A program made the position numbers and the translations under genes. The notes under the pieces are model-generated. The model saw only the letters and a list, made by a program, of their open reading frames with translations. It was not told the origin of the DNA and made no database searches. Shown piece after piece: positions 34,566-43,377 of a DNA stretch of 64,000 nt (its first letter is position 1; every line of letters begins with the position of its first letter). Source of the DNA: Streptomyces sp. B1I3 (GTDB taxonomy: Bacteria > Actinomycetota > Actinomycetes > Streptomycetales > Streptomycetaceae); assembly GCF_030816615.1 (NCBI RefSeq), contig NZ_JAUSYD010000001.1, positions 6,036,501-6,100,500 of the forward strand, written 5' to 3'.

Positions 34566-34638
34566 CGGAGGCGGTCGGGGACATCCCATACAACTCGCCG
34601 GCGTCGAAAACCGGCGTACCTAACGAGGAGATCGGTTC

Positions 34639-35649
34639 GTGACGATCCGCGTAGGCATCAACGGCTTTGGCCGCATCGGTCGTAACTACTTCCGCGCGCT
34701 GCTGGAGCAGGGTGCGGACATCGAGATCGTGGCTGTCAACGACCTGGGTGACACTGCGACCACGGCCCACCTGCTGAAGTACGACACCATTCTGGGTCGT
34801 CTCAAGGCAGAGGTGAGCCACACCGCCGACACCATCACCGTCGACGGTCACACCATCAAGGTTCTTTCCGAGCGCAACCCGGCCGACATCCCCTGGGGTC
34901 AGCTGGGCGTCGACATCGTCATCGAGTCGACCGGCATCTTCACCAAGAAGGCCGACGCCGAGAAGCACATCGCGGGCGGCGCCAAGAAGGTCCTCATCTC
35001 GGCTCCGGCCAAGGACGAGGACATCACCATCGTGATGGGCGTCAACCAGGACAAGTACGACGCGGCCAGCCACCACGTCATCTCCAACGCCTCCTGCACC
35101 ACCAACTGCGTGGCGCCGATGGCCAAGGTTCTCGACGAGAACTTCGGCATCGTCAGGGGCCTGATGACGACGGTCCACGCGTACACGAACGACCAGCGCA
35201 TCCTGGACTTCCCGCACTCGGACCTGCGCCGCGCCCGCGCCGCCGCCGAGAACATCATCCCGACGACGACCGGCGCCGCCAAGGCGACCGCTCTGGTCCT
35301 GCCGCAGCTCAAGGGCAAGCTCGACGGCATCGCGATGCGCGTGCCGGTCCCGACGGGCTCCGCGACCGACCTGGTCGTGACGCTGCAGCGCGAGGTGACC
35401 AAGGACGAGGTCAACGCCGCGTTCAAGAAGGCCTCCGACGACGGTGACCTCAAGGGCTACCTGACGTACACCGAGGACCCGATCGTCTCCTCGGACATCG
35501 TCGGCGACCCGTCGTCCTGCACCTTCGACTCCTCCCTGACCATGGTCCAGGAGGGCAACTCGGTGAAGATCCTCGGCTGGTACGACAACGAGTGGGGTTA
35601 CTCCAACCGCCTCGTCGACCTGACCGTCTTCGTCGGCGGCCAGCTCTGA
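34639..35649 (+). CDS. gap: glyceraldehyde-3-phosphate dehydrogenase
   Basis: A 336-residue type I GAPDH: INGFGRIGRNYFRA Rossmann start, VAVNDLGD (Asp-35, typical of NAD-dependent enzymes), SNASCTTNCVAP with catalytic Cys-153, and WYDNEWGYSNRLVDL at the end. It oxidises glyceraldehyde-3-phosphate to 1,3-bisphosphoglycerate. GTG 34639 has AGGAG 8 nt upstream. Codon use is highly biased (many AAG, GGC, ATC), as expected for a strongly expressed gene. It begins the gap-pgk-tpiA-secG series but is separated from pgk by a perfect 20-bp hairpin. Confidence 0.98.
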   Translation: MTIRVGINGFGRIGRNYFRALLEQGADIEIVAVNDLGDTATTAHLLKYDTILGRLKAEVSHTADTITVDGHTIKVLSERNPADIPWGQLGVDIVIESTGIFTKKADAEKHIAGGAKKVLISAPAKDEDITIVMGVNQDKYDAASHHVISNASCTTNCVAPMAKVLDENFGIVRGLMTTVHAYTNDQRILDFPHSDLRRARAAAENIIPTTTGAAKATALVLPQLKGKLDGIAMRVPVPTGSATDLVVTLQREVTKDEVNAAFKKASDDGDLKGYLTYTEDPIVSSDIVGDPSSCTFDSSLTMVQEGNSVKILGWYDNEWGYSNRLVDLTVFVGGQL

Positions 35650-35678
35650 TCCTCGGATCGGCAGGCATCTCGATGTGA

Positions 35679-35724
35679 GCAAGGGGCTCGGACGGCGCAA
35701 CGTGGCGCCGTCCGAGCCCCTTGC
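35679..35724 (+). terminator. perfect 20-bp hairpin between gap and pgk
   Basis: The left arm (35679-35698, starting GCAAGGGGCTCGG) is the exact reverse complement of the right arm (35705-35724) around AACGTG. It begins 29 nt after the gap stop and ends 18 nt before the AAGGAG of pgk. It must terminate or process most gap transcripts, or protect the gap mRNA end. Confidence 0.85.
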
Positions 35725-35759
35725 GTGCTCATCCGTCCTTCCAAGGAGTACCGCAACAG

Positions 35760-36971
35760 ATGAAGACGATCGACGAACTTCTCGCCGAAGGGGTCGCGGG
35801 CAAGCGGGTTTTCGTCCGCGCCGACCTGAACGTGCCGCTGGACGGCACCACGATCACCGACGACGGCCGCATCCGCGCCGTCCGGCCGACCGTCGCCCGC
35901 CTCGCCGAAGCCGGCGCGCGGGTGGTCGTCGCCTCGCACCTCGGCCGCCCCAAGGGTGCGCCGGACCCGGCCTTCTCACTCGCCCCGGCCGCCGCGCGCC
36001 TCGGTGAACTGCTCGGCGCCGATGTCGCGTTCGCGACCGACACCGTCGGTGAGTCCGCCCGCGCCACGGTCGCCGCCCTCTCCGACGGCCAGGTCGCCGT
36101 CATCGAGAACCTCCGCTTCAACGCGGGTGAGACCTCCAAGGACGACGCCGAGCGCGGTGCGTTCGCGGACCGGCTCGCCGAGCTCGCCGACGTGTACGTC
36201 GGCGACGGTTTCGGCGCGGTCCACCGCAAGCACGCCTCGGTCTTCGACCTCCCGGCCCGGCTGCCGCACGCGGCCGGCGGTCTCATCGCCACCGAGGTCG
36301 GCGTCCTCAAGAAGCTCACCGAGGACGTCGCGCGCCCGTACGCCGTGGTCCTCGGCGGTGCCAAGGTCTCCGACAAGCTCGGGGTCATCGACCACCTGCT
36401 GGAGAAGGCCGACCGCATCCTGATCGGGGGCGGCATGGCGTACACCTTCCTCAAGGCCAAGGGCCACGAGGTGGGCATCTCGCTGCTCCAGGAGGACCAG
36501 GTCCCGGCCGTGCAGGAGTACCTCAAGCGGGCCGAGGAGGTCGGTGTGGAGTTCGTGCTCCCCGTCGACGTCCTGGTCGCCGGGGAGTTCCCCGACCTGA
36601 AGACCAAGGCCCCGGCCAATCCGACCACGGTCGCCGCCGACGCCATCCCGGCCGACCAGGAGGGCCTGGACATCGGCCCCGAGACCCGCAAGCTGTACGC
36701 GGCGAAGCTCGCCGACGCGGCCACCGTCTTCTGGAACGGCCCGATGGGTGTCTTCGAGCACCCCGACTACGCCGAGGGCACCAAGGCCCTCGCCCAGGCT
36801 CTCGTCGACTCCCCGGCCTTCACCGTCGTCGGCGGCGGCGACTCCGCTGCCGCCGTCCGCATCCTGGGCTTCGACGACAACGCATTCGGCCACATCTCGA
36901 CCGGTGGCGGCGCCAGCCTCGAATACCTCGAGGGCAAGACGCTTCCCGGCCTCGCCGCACTGGAGGACTGA
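35760..36971 (+). CDS. pgk: phosphoglycerate kinase
   Basis: A 403-residue PGK with the substrate-binding block RVFVRADLNVPLDG, SHLGRPKG, ENLRFNAGE, the hinge and nucleotide region GGAKVSDKLGVIDHLL, GGGMAYTF, and the C-terminal GGGDSAAAV...STGGGASLEYLEG. It transfers phosphate from 1,3-bisphosphoglycerate to ADP. ATG 35760 has AAGGAG 11 nt upstream; the open frame upstream to 35721 lies in the hairpin. tpiA starts 6 nt after its stop. Confidence 0.98.
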   Translation: MKTIDELLAEGVAGKRVFVRADLNVPLDGTTITDDGRIRAVRPTVARLAEAGARVVVASHLGRPKGAPDPAFSLAPAAARLGELLGADVAFATDTVGESARATVAALSDGQVAVIENLRFNAGETSKDDAERGAFADRLAELADVYVGDGFGAVHRKHASVFDLPARLPHAAGGLIATEVGVLKKLTEDVARPYAVVLGGAKVSDKLGVIDHLLEKADRILIGGGMAYTFLKAKGHEVGISLLQEDQVPAVQEYLKRAEEVGVEFVLPVDVLVAGEFPDLKTKAPANPTTVAADAIPADQEGLDIGPETRKLYAAKLADAATVFWNGPMGVFEHPDYAEGTKALAQALVDSPAFTVVGGGDSAAAVRILGFDDNAFGHISTGGGASLEYLEGKTLPGLAALED

Positions 36972-36977
36972 CCCCTG

Positions 36978-37754
36978 ATGAGCAATCGCACCCCGCTGAT
37001 GGCGGGCAACTGGAAGATGAACCTCAACCACCTCGAGGCCATCGCGCACGTCCAGAAGCTCGCGTTCGCCCTCGCCGACAAGGACTACGACGCCGTGGAG
37101 GTCGCCGTCCTGCCGCCCTTCACGGACCTGCGGTCCGTGCAGACCCTGGTCGACGGCGACAAGCTGAAGATCAAGTACGGCGCCCAGGACATCTCGGCCC
37201 AGGACTCCGGCGCCTACACCGGTGAGATCTCCGGCCCGATGCTCGCCAAGCTGAAGTGCACGTTCGTGGCCGTCGGTCACAGCGAGCGCCGCCAGTACCA
37301 CGGCGAGAACGACGAGATCTGCAACGCCAAGGTGAAGGCCGCGTTCAAGCACGGCCTGACCCCGATCCTCTGCGTGGGCGAGGGCCTGGACATCCGCAAG
37401 GCCGGTGACCAGGTCTCCTACACCCTCGCGCAGCTCGACGGCGCCCTGAAGGACATCCCGGCCGAGCAGGCCGAGTCCATCGTGATCGCCTACGAGCCTG
37501 TCTGGGCCATCGGGACCGGCGAGGTCGCCACCCCCGAGGACGCCCAGGAGGTGTGCGGAGCGATCCGCGGCCGACTCGCCGAGCTGTACTCGCAGGAACT
37601 GGCCGACGCCGTCCGCATCCAGTACGGCGGCTCGGTGAAGTCGGGCAACGTCGCGGCCATCATGGCGCAGCCCGACGTGGACGGCGCCCTGATCGGCGGC
37701 GCCGCGCTCGACGCCGACGAGTTCGTCAAGATCGTCCGCTTCCGCGACCAGTGA
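36978..37754 (+). CDS. tpiA: triose-phosphate isomerase
   Basis: A 258-residue TIM barrel with AGNWKMNLNHLEA (catalytic Lys), AVGHSERRQYHGE (catalytic His), IAYEPVWAIGTGEVA (catalytic Glu in loop 6) and the phosphate-gripping YGGSVKSGN and IGGAALDADEF. It interconverts dihydroxyacetone phosphate and glyceraldehyde-3-phosphate. ATG 36978 is 6 nt after pgk, with GGAGG about 11 nt upstream inside the end of pgk, so the two are coupled. A GC hairpin follows 30 nt after the stop. Confidence 0.98.
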   Translation: MSNRTPLMAGNWKMNLNHLEAIAHVQKLAFALADKDYDAVEVAVLPPFTDLRSVQTLVDGDKLKIKYGAQDISAQDSGAYTGEISGPMLAKLKCTFVAVGHSERRQYHGENDEICNAKVKAAFKHGLTPILCVGEGLDIRKAGDQVSYTLAQLDGALKDIPAEQAESIVIAYEPVWAIGTGEVATPEDAQEVCGAIRGRLAELYSQELADAVRIQYGGSVKSGNVAAIMAQPDVDGALIGGAALDADEFVKIVRFRDQ

Positions 37755-37784
37755 GTATGCGGTAGCGCGGATCCGTCGTACCCT

Positions 37785-37822
37785 AGCGGGGGCCGAGGGG
37801 GGTACCACCCCCGGCCCCCGCT
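37785..37822 (+). terminator. hairpin between tpiA and secG
   Basis: AGCGGGGGCC (37785-37794) pairs with GGCCCCCGCT (37813-37822), and an inner GGGGG/CCCCC stem is separated from it by a GA bulge. A short T-containing run follows. Confidence 0.75.
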
Positions 37823-37868
37823 GTTCGTACATGCAGTCCTAGGAATTTCCGGAAAGTAGGGACCAGCC

Positions 37869-38105
37869 GTGATTTTGGCGTTCGAGATCGCCCTGATCGT
37901 CTTCAGCCTGCTGCTGATGCTGCTGGTGCTGATGCACAAGGGAAAGGGCGGCGGCCTCTCCGACATGTTCGGTGGCGGAATGCAGTCCTCCGTGGGCGGC
38001 TCCTCGGTCGCCGAGCGCAACCTCGACCGCATCACCGTCGTGGTCGGCCTGGGCTGGTTCGCGTGCATTGTTGTCCTTGGTCTGCTCATCAAGCTGGACA
38101 GCTGA
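37869..38105 (+). CDS. secG: preprotein translocase subunit SecG
   Basis: A 78-residue SecG with two membrane segments (ILAFEIALIVFSLLLMLLVLM and VVVGLGWFACIVVLGLLI) joined by the conserved cytoplasmic loop HKGKGGGLSDMFGG. It is the non-essential third subunit of the SecYEG channel. GTG 37869 follows a GGGA-type Shine-Dalgarno region. Its position after tpiA is common in Gram-positive bacteria. Confidence 0.96.
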   Translation: MILAFEIALIVFSLLLMLLVLMHKGKGGGLSDMFGGGMQSSVGGSSVAERNLDRITVVVGLGWFACIVVLGLLIKLDS

Positions 38106-38214
38106 CCCCGCGTCCGCGATTCCCGGTGACGGTGTAACTCCTTTCACTGGACGCGCGTTGGGCCTTACGTAGACTGGGGCATCTTCGAGCACCATCACGC
38201 AGGGAGTTACGACC

Positions 38215-38550
38215 GTGGCAAGTGGCAACGCGATCCGGGGAAGCCGGGTCGGAGCGGGGCCGATGGGGGAGGCCGAGCGGGGCGAGTCCGCGCCGCGCCT
38301 CCGCATCTCCTTCTGGTGCTCGAACGGGCACGAGACGCAGCCGAGCTTCGCCCATGACGCGCAGGTACCGGAGACCTGGGACTGCCCGCGCTGCGGCTTC
38401 CCGGCCGGGCAGGACCAGGACAACCCGCCGGACCCGCCCCGCACCGAGCCGTACAAGACGCACCTCGCGTACGTACGGGAACGGCGCAGCGACGCGGACG
38501 GCGAGGCGATCCTCGCCGAGGCCCTCGCGAAACTCCGAGGCGAGATCTGA
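38215..38550 (+). CDS. divergent RbpA-family RNA polymerase-binding protein
   Basis: A 111-residue protein with the RbpA layout: a short basic N-terminus (AIRGSRVGAG), a zinc-type core FWCSNGHE...WDCPRCGFP (Cys-35, His-39, Cys-57, Cys-60), a linker and a C-terminal sigma-interaction-like helix (KTHLAYVRERRSDADGEAILAEALAKLR). RbpA stabilises the RNA polymerase-sigma HrdB open complex. Compared with the main RbpA as I remember it (THWDMLMERR), the linker and helix here are clearly diverged, so this is probably a paralogue and not the principal RbpA. GTG 38215 has AGGGAG 8 nt upstream. It stands as a single gene between secG and pgi. Confidence 0.82.
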   Translation: MASGNAIRGSRVGAGPMGEAERGESAPRLRISFWCSNGHETQPSFAHDAQVPETWDCPRCGFPAGQDQDNPPDPPRTEPYKTHLAYVRERRSDADGEAILAEALAKLRGEI

Positions 38551-38559
38551 GACTCTTCA

Positions 38560-38590
38560 CCGGCCGGCCACCCCCTGGGTGCCCGGCCGG
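38560..38590 (+). terminator. hairpin after the RbpA-like gene
   Basis: CCGGCCGGCCACC (38560-38572) pairs with GGTGCCCGGCCGG (38578-38590) with one C-C mismatch, starting 9 nt after the stop codon. Confidence 0.65.
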
Positions 38591-38703
38591 AATCCGTATG
38601 TCGCCCACCAGCTCGCCGGTGCCCCGTCGCACCCTCCGGATCAATTAGGTTGGAGGGGCAGCGGGGAAGGTTGCAGGTACGAGAGAAGTGGGCGATTTCC
38701 GGG

Positions 38704-40356
38704 ATGAACGCACAAAGCCGAACCAAGCTCAGCCAGATGCCCGAGTGGACGGCTCTCGGCAAGCACCGTGAGGAGCTCGGGGAAACGCATCTGCGGCAGC
38801 TGTTCGCGGACGCGCCGGACCGGGGGAAGCAGTACACCCTCCGGGTCGGCGACCTCCACATCGACTACTCCAAGCACCTGGTCACCGACGAGACGCTGCG
38901 CCTGCTGCGTGAGCTCGCCGCCGCCACGGACGTGGCCGGGCTGCGGGACGCCATGTTCCGCGGCGAGAAGATCAACACGACCGAGGACCGTGCCGTCCTG
39001 CACACCGCGCTCCGTGCCCCGCGGGGCGCGGTGGTCGAGGTCGACGGCGAGAACGTGGTGCCGGCCGTGCACGCCGTCCTCGACAGGATGGCCGCCTTCT
39101 CCGACCGGATCCGGGCGGGCGAGTGGACCGGCCACACCGGGAAGCCGATCAAGAACATCGTCAACATCGGTATCGGCGGCTCCGACCTCGGACCCGCCAT
39201 GGCGTACGAGGTGCTGCGCTCCTTCACGGACCGCTCGCTCACCGTCCGCTTCGTGTCGAACGTCGACGGCGCCGACCTGCACGAGGCGGTACAGGGCCTC
39301 GACCCGGCCGAGACGCTCTTCGTCGTCGCGTCCAAGACCTTCACGACGATCGAGACCATCACCAACGCCACCTCCGCCCGCGACTGGCTGCTCACCGAGC
39401 TGAGGGCCGGTCAGGACGCCGTCGCCAAGCACTTCGTGGCCCTGTCGACCAACGCGGAGAAGGTCGCGGACTTCGGCATCGACACGGCCAACATGTTCGA
39501 GTTCTGGGACTGGGTCGGCGGCCGGTACTCCTACGACTCGGCGATCGGCCTCTCGCTGATGATCGCCATCGGCCCCGACCGGTTCCGCGAGATGCTCGAC
39601 GGCTTCCACCTCGTCGACGAGCACTTCCGTACCGCTCCCGCCGAGGAGAACGCCCCGCTGCTGCTGGGCCTGCTGGGCATCTGGTACGGCCAGTTCTTCG
39701 ACGCCCAGTCGCACGCGGTGCTGCCCTACAGCCACTACCTGTCCAAGTTCACCGCGTACCTGCAGCAGCTGGACATGGAGTCCAACGGCAAGTCCGTGGA
39801 CCGGGACGGCAATCCGGTGGAGTGGGAGACGGGCCCGGTCGTCTGGGGCACCCCCGGCACCAACGGGCAGCACGCCTACTACCAGCTGATCCACCAGGGC
39901 ACCAAGATCATCCCGGCCGACTTCATCGGCTTCGCGGCCCCGGTCCACGACCTGCTGCCCGGGCTGATCGGCCAGCACGACCTGCTGATGGCCAACTTCT
40001 TCGCCCAGACCCAGGCCCTCGCCTTCGGTAAGACGCCCGAGGAGGTCCGCGCGGAGGGCGTGCCCGAGGAGCTCGTCCCGCACAAGACCTTCCGGGGCAA
40101 CCACCCGACGACCACGATCCTCGCGGACCGTCTCACCCCGTCGGTGCTCGGCCAGCTGATCGCGCTGTACGAGCACAAGGTCTTCGTCCAGGGTGCCGTG
40201 TGGAACATCGACTCCTTCGACCAGTGGGGCGTCGAACTCGGCAAGGTCCTCGCCAAGAAGATCGAACCGGTCCTGACCGAGGGCACCGGCGGTGAGGGGC
40301 TGGACAGCTCCACCGCCGCGCTCGTGGCCACGTACCGCACACTGCGCGGTCGCTGA
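38704..40356 (+). CDS. pgi: glucose-6-phosphate isomerase
   Basis: A 550-residue PGI with the family signatures NIGIGGSDLGPAMAYE, FVSNVDGADLHEA, ASKTFTTIETITNA, the long VWGTPGTNGQHAYYQLIHQGT signature (catalytic Glu/His region) and the C-terminal WNIDSFDQWGVELGK. It interconverts glucose-6-phosphate and fructose-6-phosphate. ATG 38704 gives the N-terminus MNAQSRTKL seen in other Streptomyces enzymes, although the Shine-Dalgarno sequence is poor. Two PH-domain membrane protein genes follow, the first only 4 nt after its stop. Confidence 0.97.
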   Translation: MNAQSRTKLSQMPEWTALGKHREELGETHLRQLFADAPDRGKQYTLRVGDLHIDYSKHLVTDETLRLLRELAAATDVAGLRDAMFRGEKINTTEDRAVLHTALRAPRGAVVEVDGENVVPAVHAVLDRMAAFSDRIRAGEWTGHTGKPIKNIVNIGIGGSDLGPAMAYEVLRSFTDRSLTVRFVSNVDGADLHEAVQGLDPAETLFVVASKTFTTIETITNATSARDWLLTELRAGQDAVAKHFVALSTNAEKVADFGIDTANMFEFWDWVGGRYSYDSAIGLSLMIAIGPDRFREMLDGFHLVDEHFRTAPAEENAPLLLGLLGIWYGQFFDAQSHAVLPYSHYLSKFTAYLQQLDMESNGKSVDRDGNPVEWETGPVVWGTPGTNGQHAYYQLIHQGTKIIPADFIGFAAPVHDLLPGLIGQHDLLMANFFAQTQALAFGKTPEEVRAEGVPEELVPHKTFRGNHPTTTILADRLTPSVLGQLIALYEHKVFVQGAVWNIDSFDQWGVELGKVLAKKIEPVLTEGTGGEGLDSSTAALVATYRTLRGR

Positions 40357-40360
40357 GCCG

Positions 40361-40864
40361 GTGGGGGCGGGGGAGGGGACGGTACGGCTCCGGCCGCCGC
40401 GGAACGCACCGGCCCGGCGGGCCGTCGGCTGGTGGCGGGCCCGGTGCCTGTTGCTGACGGCGGCCCCGGCGGCCGTTCTGGGCACCCTCGGCGCGTTCGT
40501 CGCCACGGCGAGGTTCTGGCTGTGGATGCCCGCGGCCGTGCTGGTGGCCGTCGGGCTGTCGTGCGCCGTCCTCTTCCCTCCCTGGTGGTTCCGCACGCAC
40601 CGCTGGGAGGTCACCGACGAGGCGGTCTACGTGAGGACCGGGGTCGTCCTGCGGGAATGGCGGATCGCGCCGATGTCCCGCATCCAGACCGTGGACACCG
40701 TGCGCGGCCCGCTGGAACAGCTCTTCGGGCTGGCCACGGTCACCGTCACCACCGCCTCCGCCAAGGGAGCCGTGAGGATCGAGGGTCTCGGCCACGAGAC
40801 GGCCGCGGACCTCGCCGAGCGGCTCACCCGGATCACCCAGGGCACGCCCGGTGACGCCACATGA
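40361..40864 (+). CDS. PH (YdbS-like) membrane protein
   Basis: A 167-residue protein with two hydrophobic segments (LLLTAAPAAVLGTLGAFVAT and MPAAVLVAVGLSCAVLF), then a bacterial PH domain of the YdbS type (HRWEVTDEAVYVRTGVVLREWRIAPMSRIQTVDTVRGPLEQLFGLATVTVTT). GTG 40361 is 4 nt after the pgi stop and lacks its own Shine-Dalgarno sequence, so re-initiation after pgi is likely. Its stop overlaps the second PH gene (ATGA). In Bacillus the YdbS/YdbT pair has been linked to resistance against antimicrobials; no role is proven here. Confidence 0.82.
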   Translation: MGAGEGTVRLRPPRNAPARRAVGWWRARCLLLTAAPAAVLGTLGAFVATARFWLWMPAAVLVAVGLSCAVLFPPWWFRTHRWEVTDEAVYVRTGVVLREWRIAPMSRIQTVDTVRGPLEQLFGLATVTVTTASAKGAVRIEGLGHETAADLAERLTRITQGTPGDAT

Positions 40865-42372
40865 GCACCGCCGCCGACGAGACCGGTCCCGCGTGGGAGC
40901 GGATCCACCGGCGGACGGTCCTGGCCACCGCGCTCGTGACGGCGGGGGTGGCGGTGGGCGCCGCCCTCCCGGTCGTGGCGGGGTTGTCCGGACGGCTGGG
41001 ATATCCCGCCGCCGCCGGATGGGCGCTGGCCGGGGCCGTGCTCCTCATCGGCTGTGCCGCCGCGGGGGACTACGTACGGTGGCGGCGCACCCGGTACCGC
41101 GTCGGCGGTGCACGGGTCGAGCTGCACACCGGGCTCCTTCTGGCCAGACGCCGCTCCCTGGCCCGTGAGCGGATCCGCAGCGTCGACCTGACCGCTCACC
41201 CACTGCAGCGGGCCCTCGGACTGGTCACGGTCCGTATCGGCACGGGCGAGCAGACCGGGGGGGAGTCCACGCTGGAACTCGACCCCGTCGGCCGGGCCGA
41301 GGGCGAGAGGCTGCGCCGTGAACTCCTCGACCGGATCGCCGAGGCGGCCCCCGGCACGCACCGCGAGGGCGAGCTGGCCAGACTGGACCCCCGCTGGATC
41401 CGCTACGCGCCGGTCTTCTTCGTCGTGCCCGTGCTCGGCGGCGCGGCGGCCGGAGGCGTCATGCAGGTCAGCGAATGGGTCGGGGCGCAGGGCGAGGTCG
41501 TCGAGTGGGTCGCCGACCGGTTCCGCGACACCTCCCCGCTCCGGACGGTCATCGTCCTGGTGGCGGCGGCGCTGGCCGCCGGGATCGCCGGAGCGCTCGG
41601 GCTCTGGGCCGAGATGTGGTGGAACTACCGGCTGGAGCGCGAACCGGGCGGCACCCTGCGGGTGCGGCGCGGACTGTTCACCGCACGCTCGCTCTCCGTC
41701 GAGGAACGGCGGCTGCGCGGGGTGGACCTGGTGGAACCCCTCGGCGTACGGCTGGTCGGCGCGGCCCGGGTGGACGCCGTCACCACGGGCCTGGCGAAGG
41801 ACGAGGAAGCACACAAGGCCGACCACAACACCCTGCTGCCGGCCGCGCCCCGGGCATTCGCCGACGCGGTCGCCGCCGAGGTGCTGCGCGAGCCCGTCGC
41901 ACCGACCGGCGCGCCGCTGACGACCCACCCGCCGGCCGCCCGTGGCAGGCGGCTGCGCCGGGCCCTCGCGGCGGCCCTCGCCCCTGTGCTGGTCCTGGCG
42001 GTGCCGGGCGCGCTGCTGACGCCCGTACTGATGTGGATCGCGCTCGGCTGCGCCCTCGTGTGCCTGCCGCTCGCCGTGGCGCTGGGCCTCGACGCCTACC
42101 GGTCCCTGGGGCACACGCTGAGCGGCGGATACCTCGTGACCCGGTCCGGGACTTTCCGACGCTCCACGGCGGCCCTCCGGCGCGACGGCGTGATCGGCTG
42201 GACCGTGAGGCAGTCGTACGTCCAGCGCCGGGCCGGGCTGCTGGACGTCACCGCCACGACGGCAGCCGGAGCGGGCGCCTACACGGCGTACGACACGGAC
42301 GCCTCCGAAGGGCTGGTCTTCGCCGCCGACGCCGTGCCGGGGCTGCTGGAGCCCTTCCTGGAACGCGGCTGA
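40861..42372 (+). CDS. PH (YdbT-like) membrane protein with repeated bPH2 domains
   Basis: A 503-residue partner of the preceding gene. It has paired membrane segments near residues 20-65, 175-240 and 365-410. Three PH-type regions recur after them: TRYRVGGARVELHTGLLLARRRSLARERIRSVDL, then LEREPGGTLRVRRGLFTARSLSVEERRLRGVDL, then LSGGYLVTRSGTFRRSTAALRRDGVIGW. The repeated arginine-rich loop suggests binding to anionic lipid or a protein partner at the cytoplasmic face. ATG 40861 overlaps the first PH gene by 4 nt, so the two very likely form a complex. Confidence 0.82.
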   Translation: MSTAADETGPAWERIHRRTVLATALVTAGVAVGAALPVVAGLSGRLGYPAAAGWALAGAVLLIGCAAAGDYVRWRRTRYRVGGARVELHTGLLLARRRSLARERIRSVDLTAHPLQRALGLVTVRIGTGEQTGGESTLELDPVGRAEGERLRRELLDRIAEAAPGTHREGELARLDPRWIRYAPVFFVVPVLGGAAAGGVMQVSEWVGAQGEVVEWVADRFRDTSPLRTVIVLVAAALAAGIAGALGLWAEMWWNYRLEREPGGTLRVRRGLFTARSLSVEERRLRGVDLVEPLGVRLVGAARVDAVTTGLAKDEEAHKADHNTLLPAAPRAFADAVAAEVLREPVAPTGAPLTTHPPAARGRRLRRALAAALAPVLVLAVPGALLTPVLMWIALGCALVCLPLAVALGLDAYRSLGHTLSGGYLVTRSGTFRRSTAALRRDGVIGWTVRQSYVQRRAGLLDVTATTAAGAGAYTAYDTDASEGLVFAADAVPGLLEPFLERG

Positions 42373-42541
42373 GGCGACGGGGCCCGGAGGAGGGGGACAG
42401 GGACCTGGCCCGCCGGGTGCCCGGAGAGGGGAGCGGACCCGCTCCCGCCCGGAATCCGGGGACGGCATCTCGTGGGATCCGGCCGGGATGCCCGCCCCGG
42501 ACGGCCGGGTGGTGCGGCACCCGGACCGGGCGCACCACGGG

Positions 42542-42583
42542 AGAGGCCCCGGCCCCGCTCCGGGGAGCGGGACCGGGGCCTCT
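42542..42583. terminator. long bidirectional hairpin between the PH gene and pgl
   Basis: AGAGGCCCCGG (42542-42552) pairs with CCGGGGCCTCT (42573-42583). After one C-A mismatch, CCCGCTC pairs with GAGCGGG. It lies 12 nt from the end of pgl in the 222-bp convergent gap. Confidence 0.8.
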
Positions 42584-42594
42584 GCGGTGTCCCG

Positions 42595-43377
42595 TTACGC
42601 CGAAGCGGGCGGATACAGCGCCCGCGGCAGCTCGGAAGCCGCCGCGGCGTCCAGCAGCCACAGGGTGCGGCTGCGGCCGTACGCTCCCGCCGCCGGGGCC
42701 TGGATCTCCCCGGCACCGGACAACGCGATCTTCACCGCCTCCGCCTTGTCCTCGCCCGCGGCCAGCAGCCACACCTCACGTGCCGCCCGGATGGCAGGCA
42801 GGGTGAGGGTGACCCGCGTGGGCGGCGGCTTGGGCGCACCGTGCACACCGACGACGGTGCGTTCGGTCTCCCGTACCGCCGGCAGCTCCGGGAAGAGCGA
42901 CGCGACGTGCGTGTCCGGGCCGACGCCCAGCATCAGCACGTCGAACGCCGGTACGGAACCGTGGTCCTCCGGGCCCGCCGCGGCGGCGAGTTCCTCGGCG
43001 TACCCCGCGGCGGCGGCGTCCACGTCACCGCCGTACGGTCCGTCCGACGCGGGCATCGCGTGCACCCGGGCGGGGTCCGCACCCACCGCGTCCAGCAGGG
43101 CCTCGCGGGCCTGCGTGACGTTGCGCTCCGGATCACCCTCCGGCAGGAACCGCTCGTCGCCCCACCACAGGTCGAGCCGCGACCAGTCGACCGCGTCGCG
43201 CGCGGGCGAAGCGGCGAGCGCGGCCAGCAGGCCGTTGCCGTTGCGCCCGCCGGTGAGCACCACCGAGGCGGAGCCGCGTGCGGACTGGGCGTCCACGATC
43301 TTCGTGATCAGCCGGGCCGCCGCGGCCTGAGCCATCAGCTCCTTGCCGCGGTGCACGACGAGTTGCGGAGCACTCAC
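42595..43377 (-). CDS. pgl: 6-phosphogluconolactonase
   Basis: A 260-residue DevB-type lactonase: SVVLTGGRNGNGLLAAL near the N-terminus, LDLWWGDERFLPEGDPERN, AFDVLMLGVGPDTHVASLFP and LTLPAIRAAREVWLLAAGEDKAEAV. It hydrolyses 6-phosphogluconolactone, the product of Zwf. GTG 43377 overlaps the opcA stop (GTGA), so it is the last coupled gene of the pentose-phosphate operon. The GGRNGNG loop, where many homologues have GGSTP-type sequence, is a small oddity. Confidence 0.93.
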   Translation of the reverse strand: MSAPQLVVHRGKELMAQAAAARLITKIVDAQSARGSASVVLTGGRNGNGLLAALAASPARDAVDWSRLDLWWGDERFLPEGDPERNVTQAREALLDAVGADPARVHAMPASDGPYGGDVDAAAAGYAEELAAAAGPEDHGSVPAFDVLMLGVGPDTHVASLFPELPAVRETERTVVGVHGAPKPPPTRVTLTLPAIRAAREVWLLAAGEDKAEAVKIALSGAGEIQAPAAGAYGRSRTLWLLDAAAASELPRALYPPASA

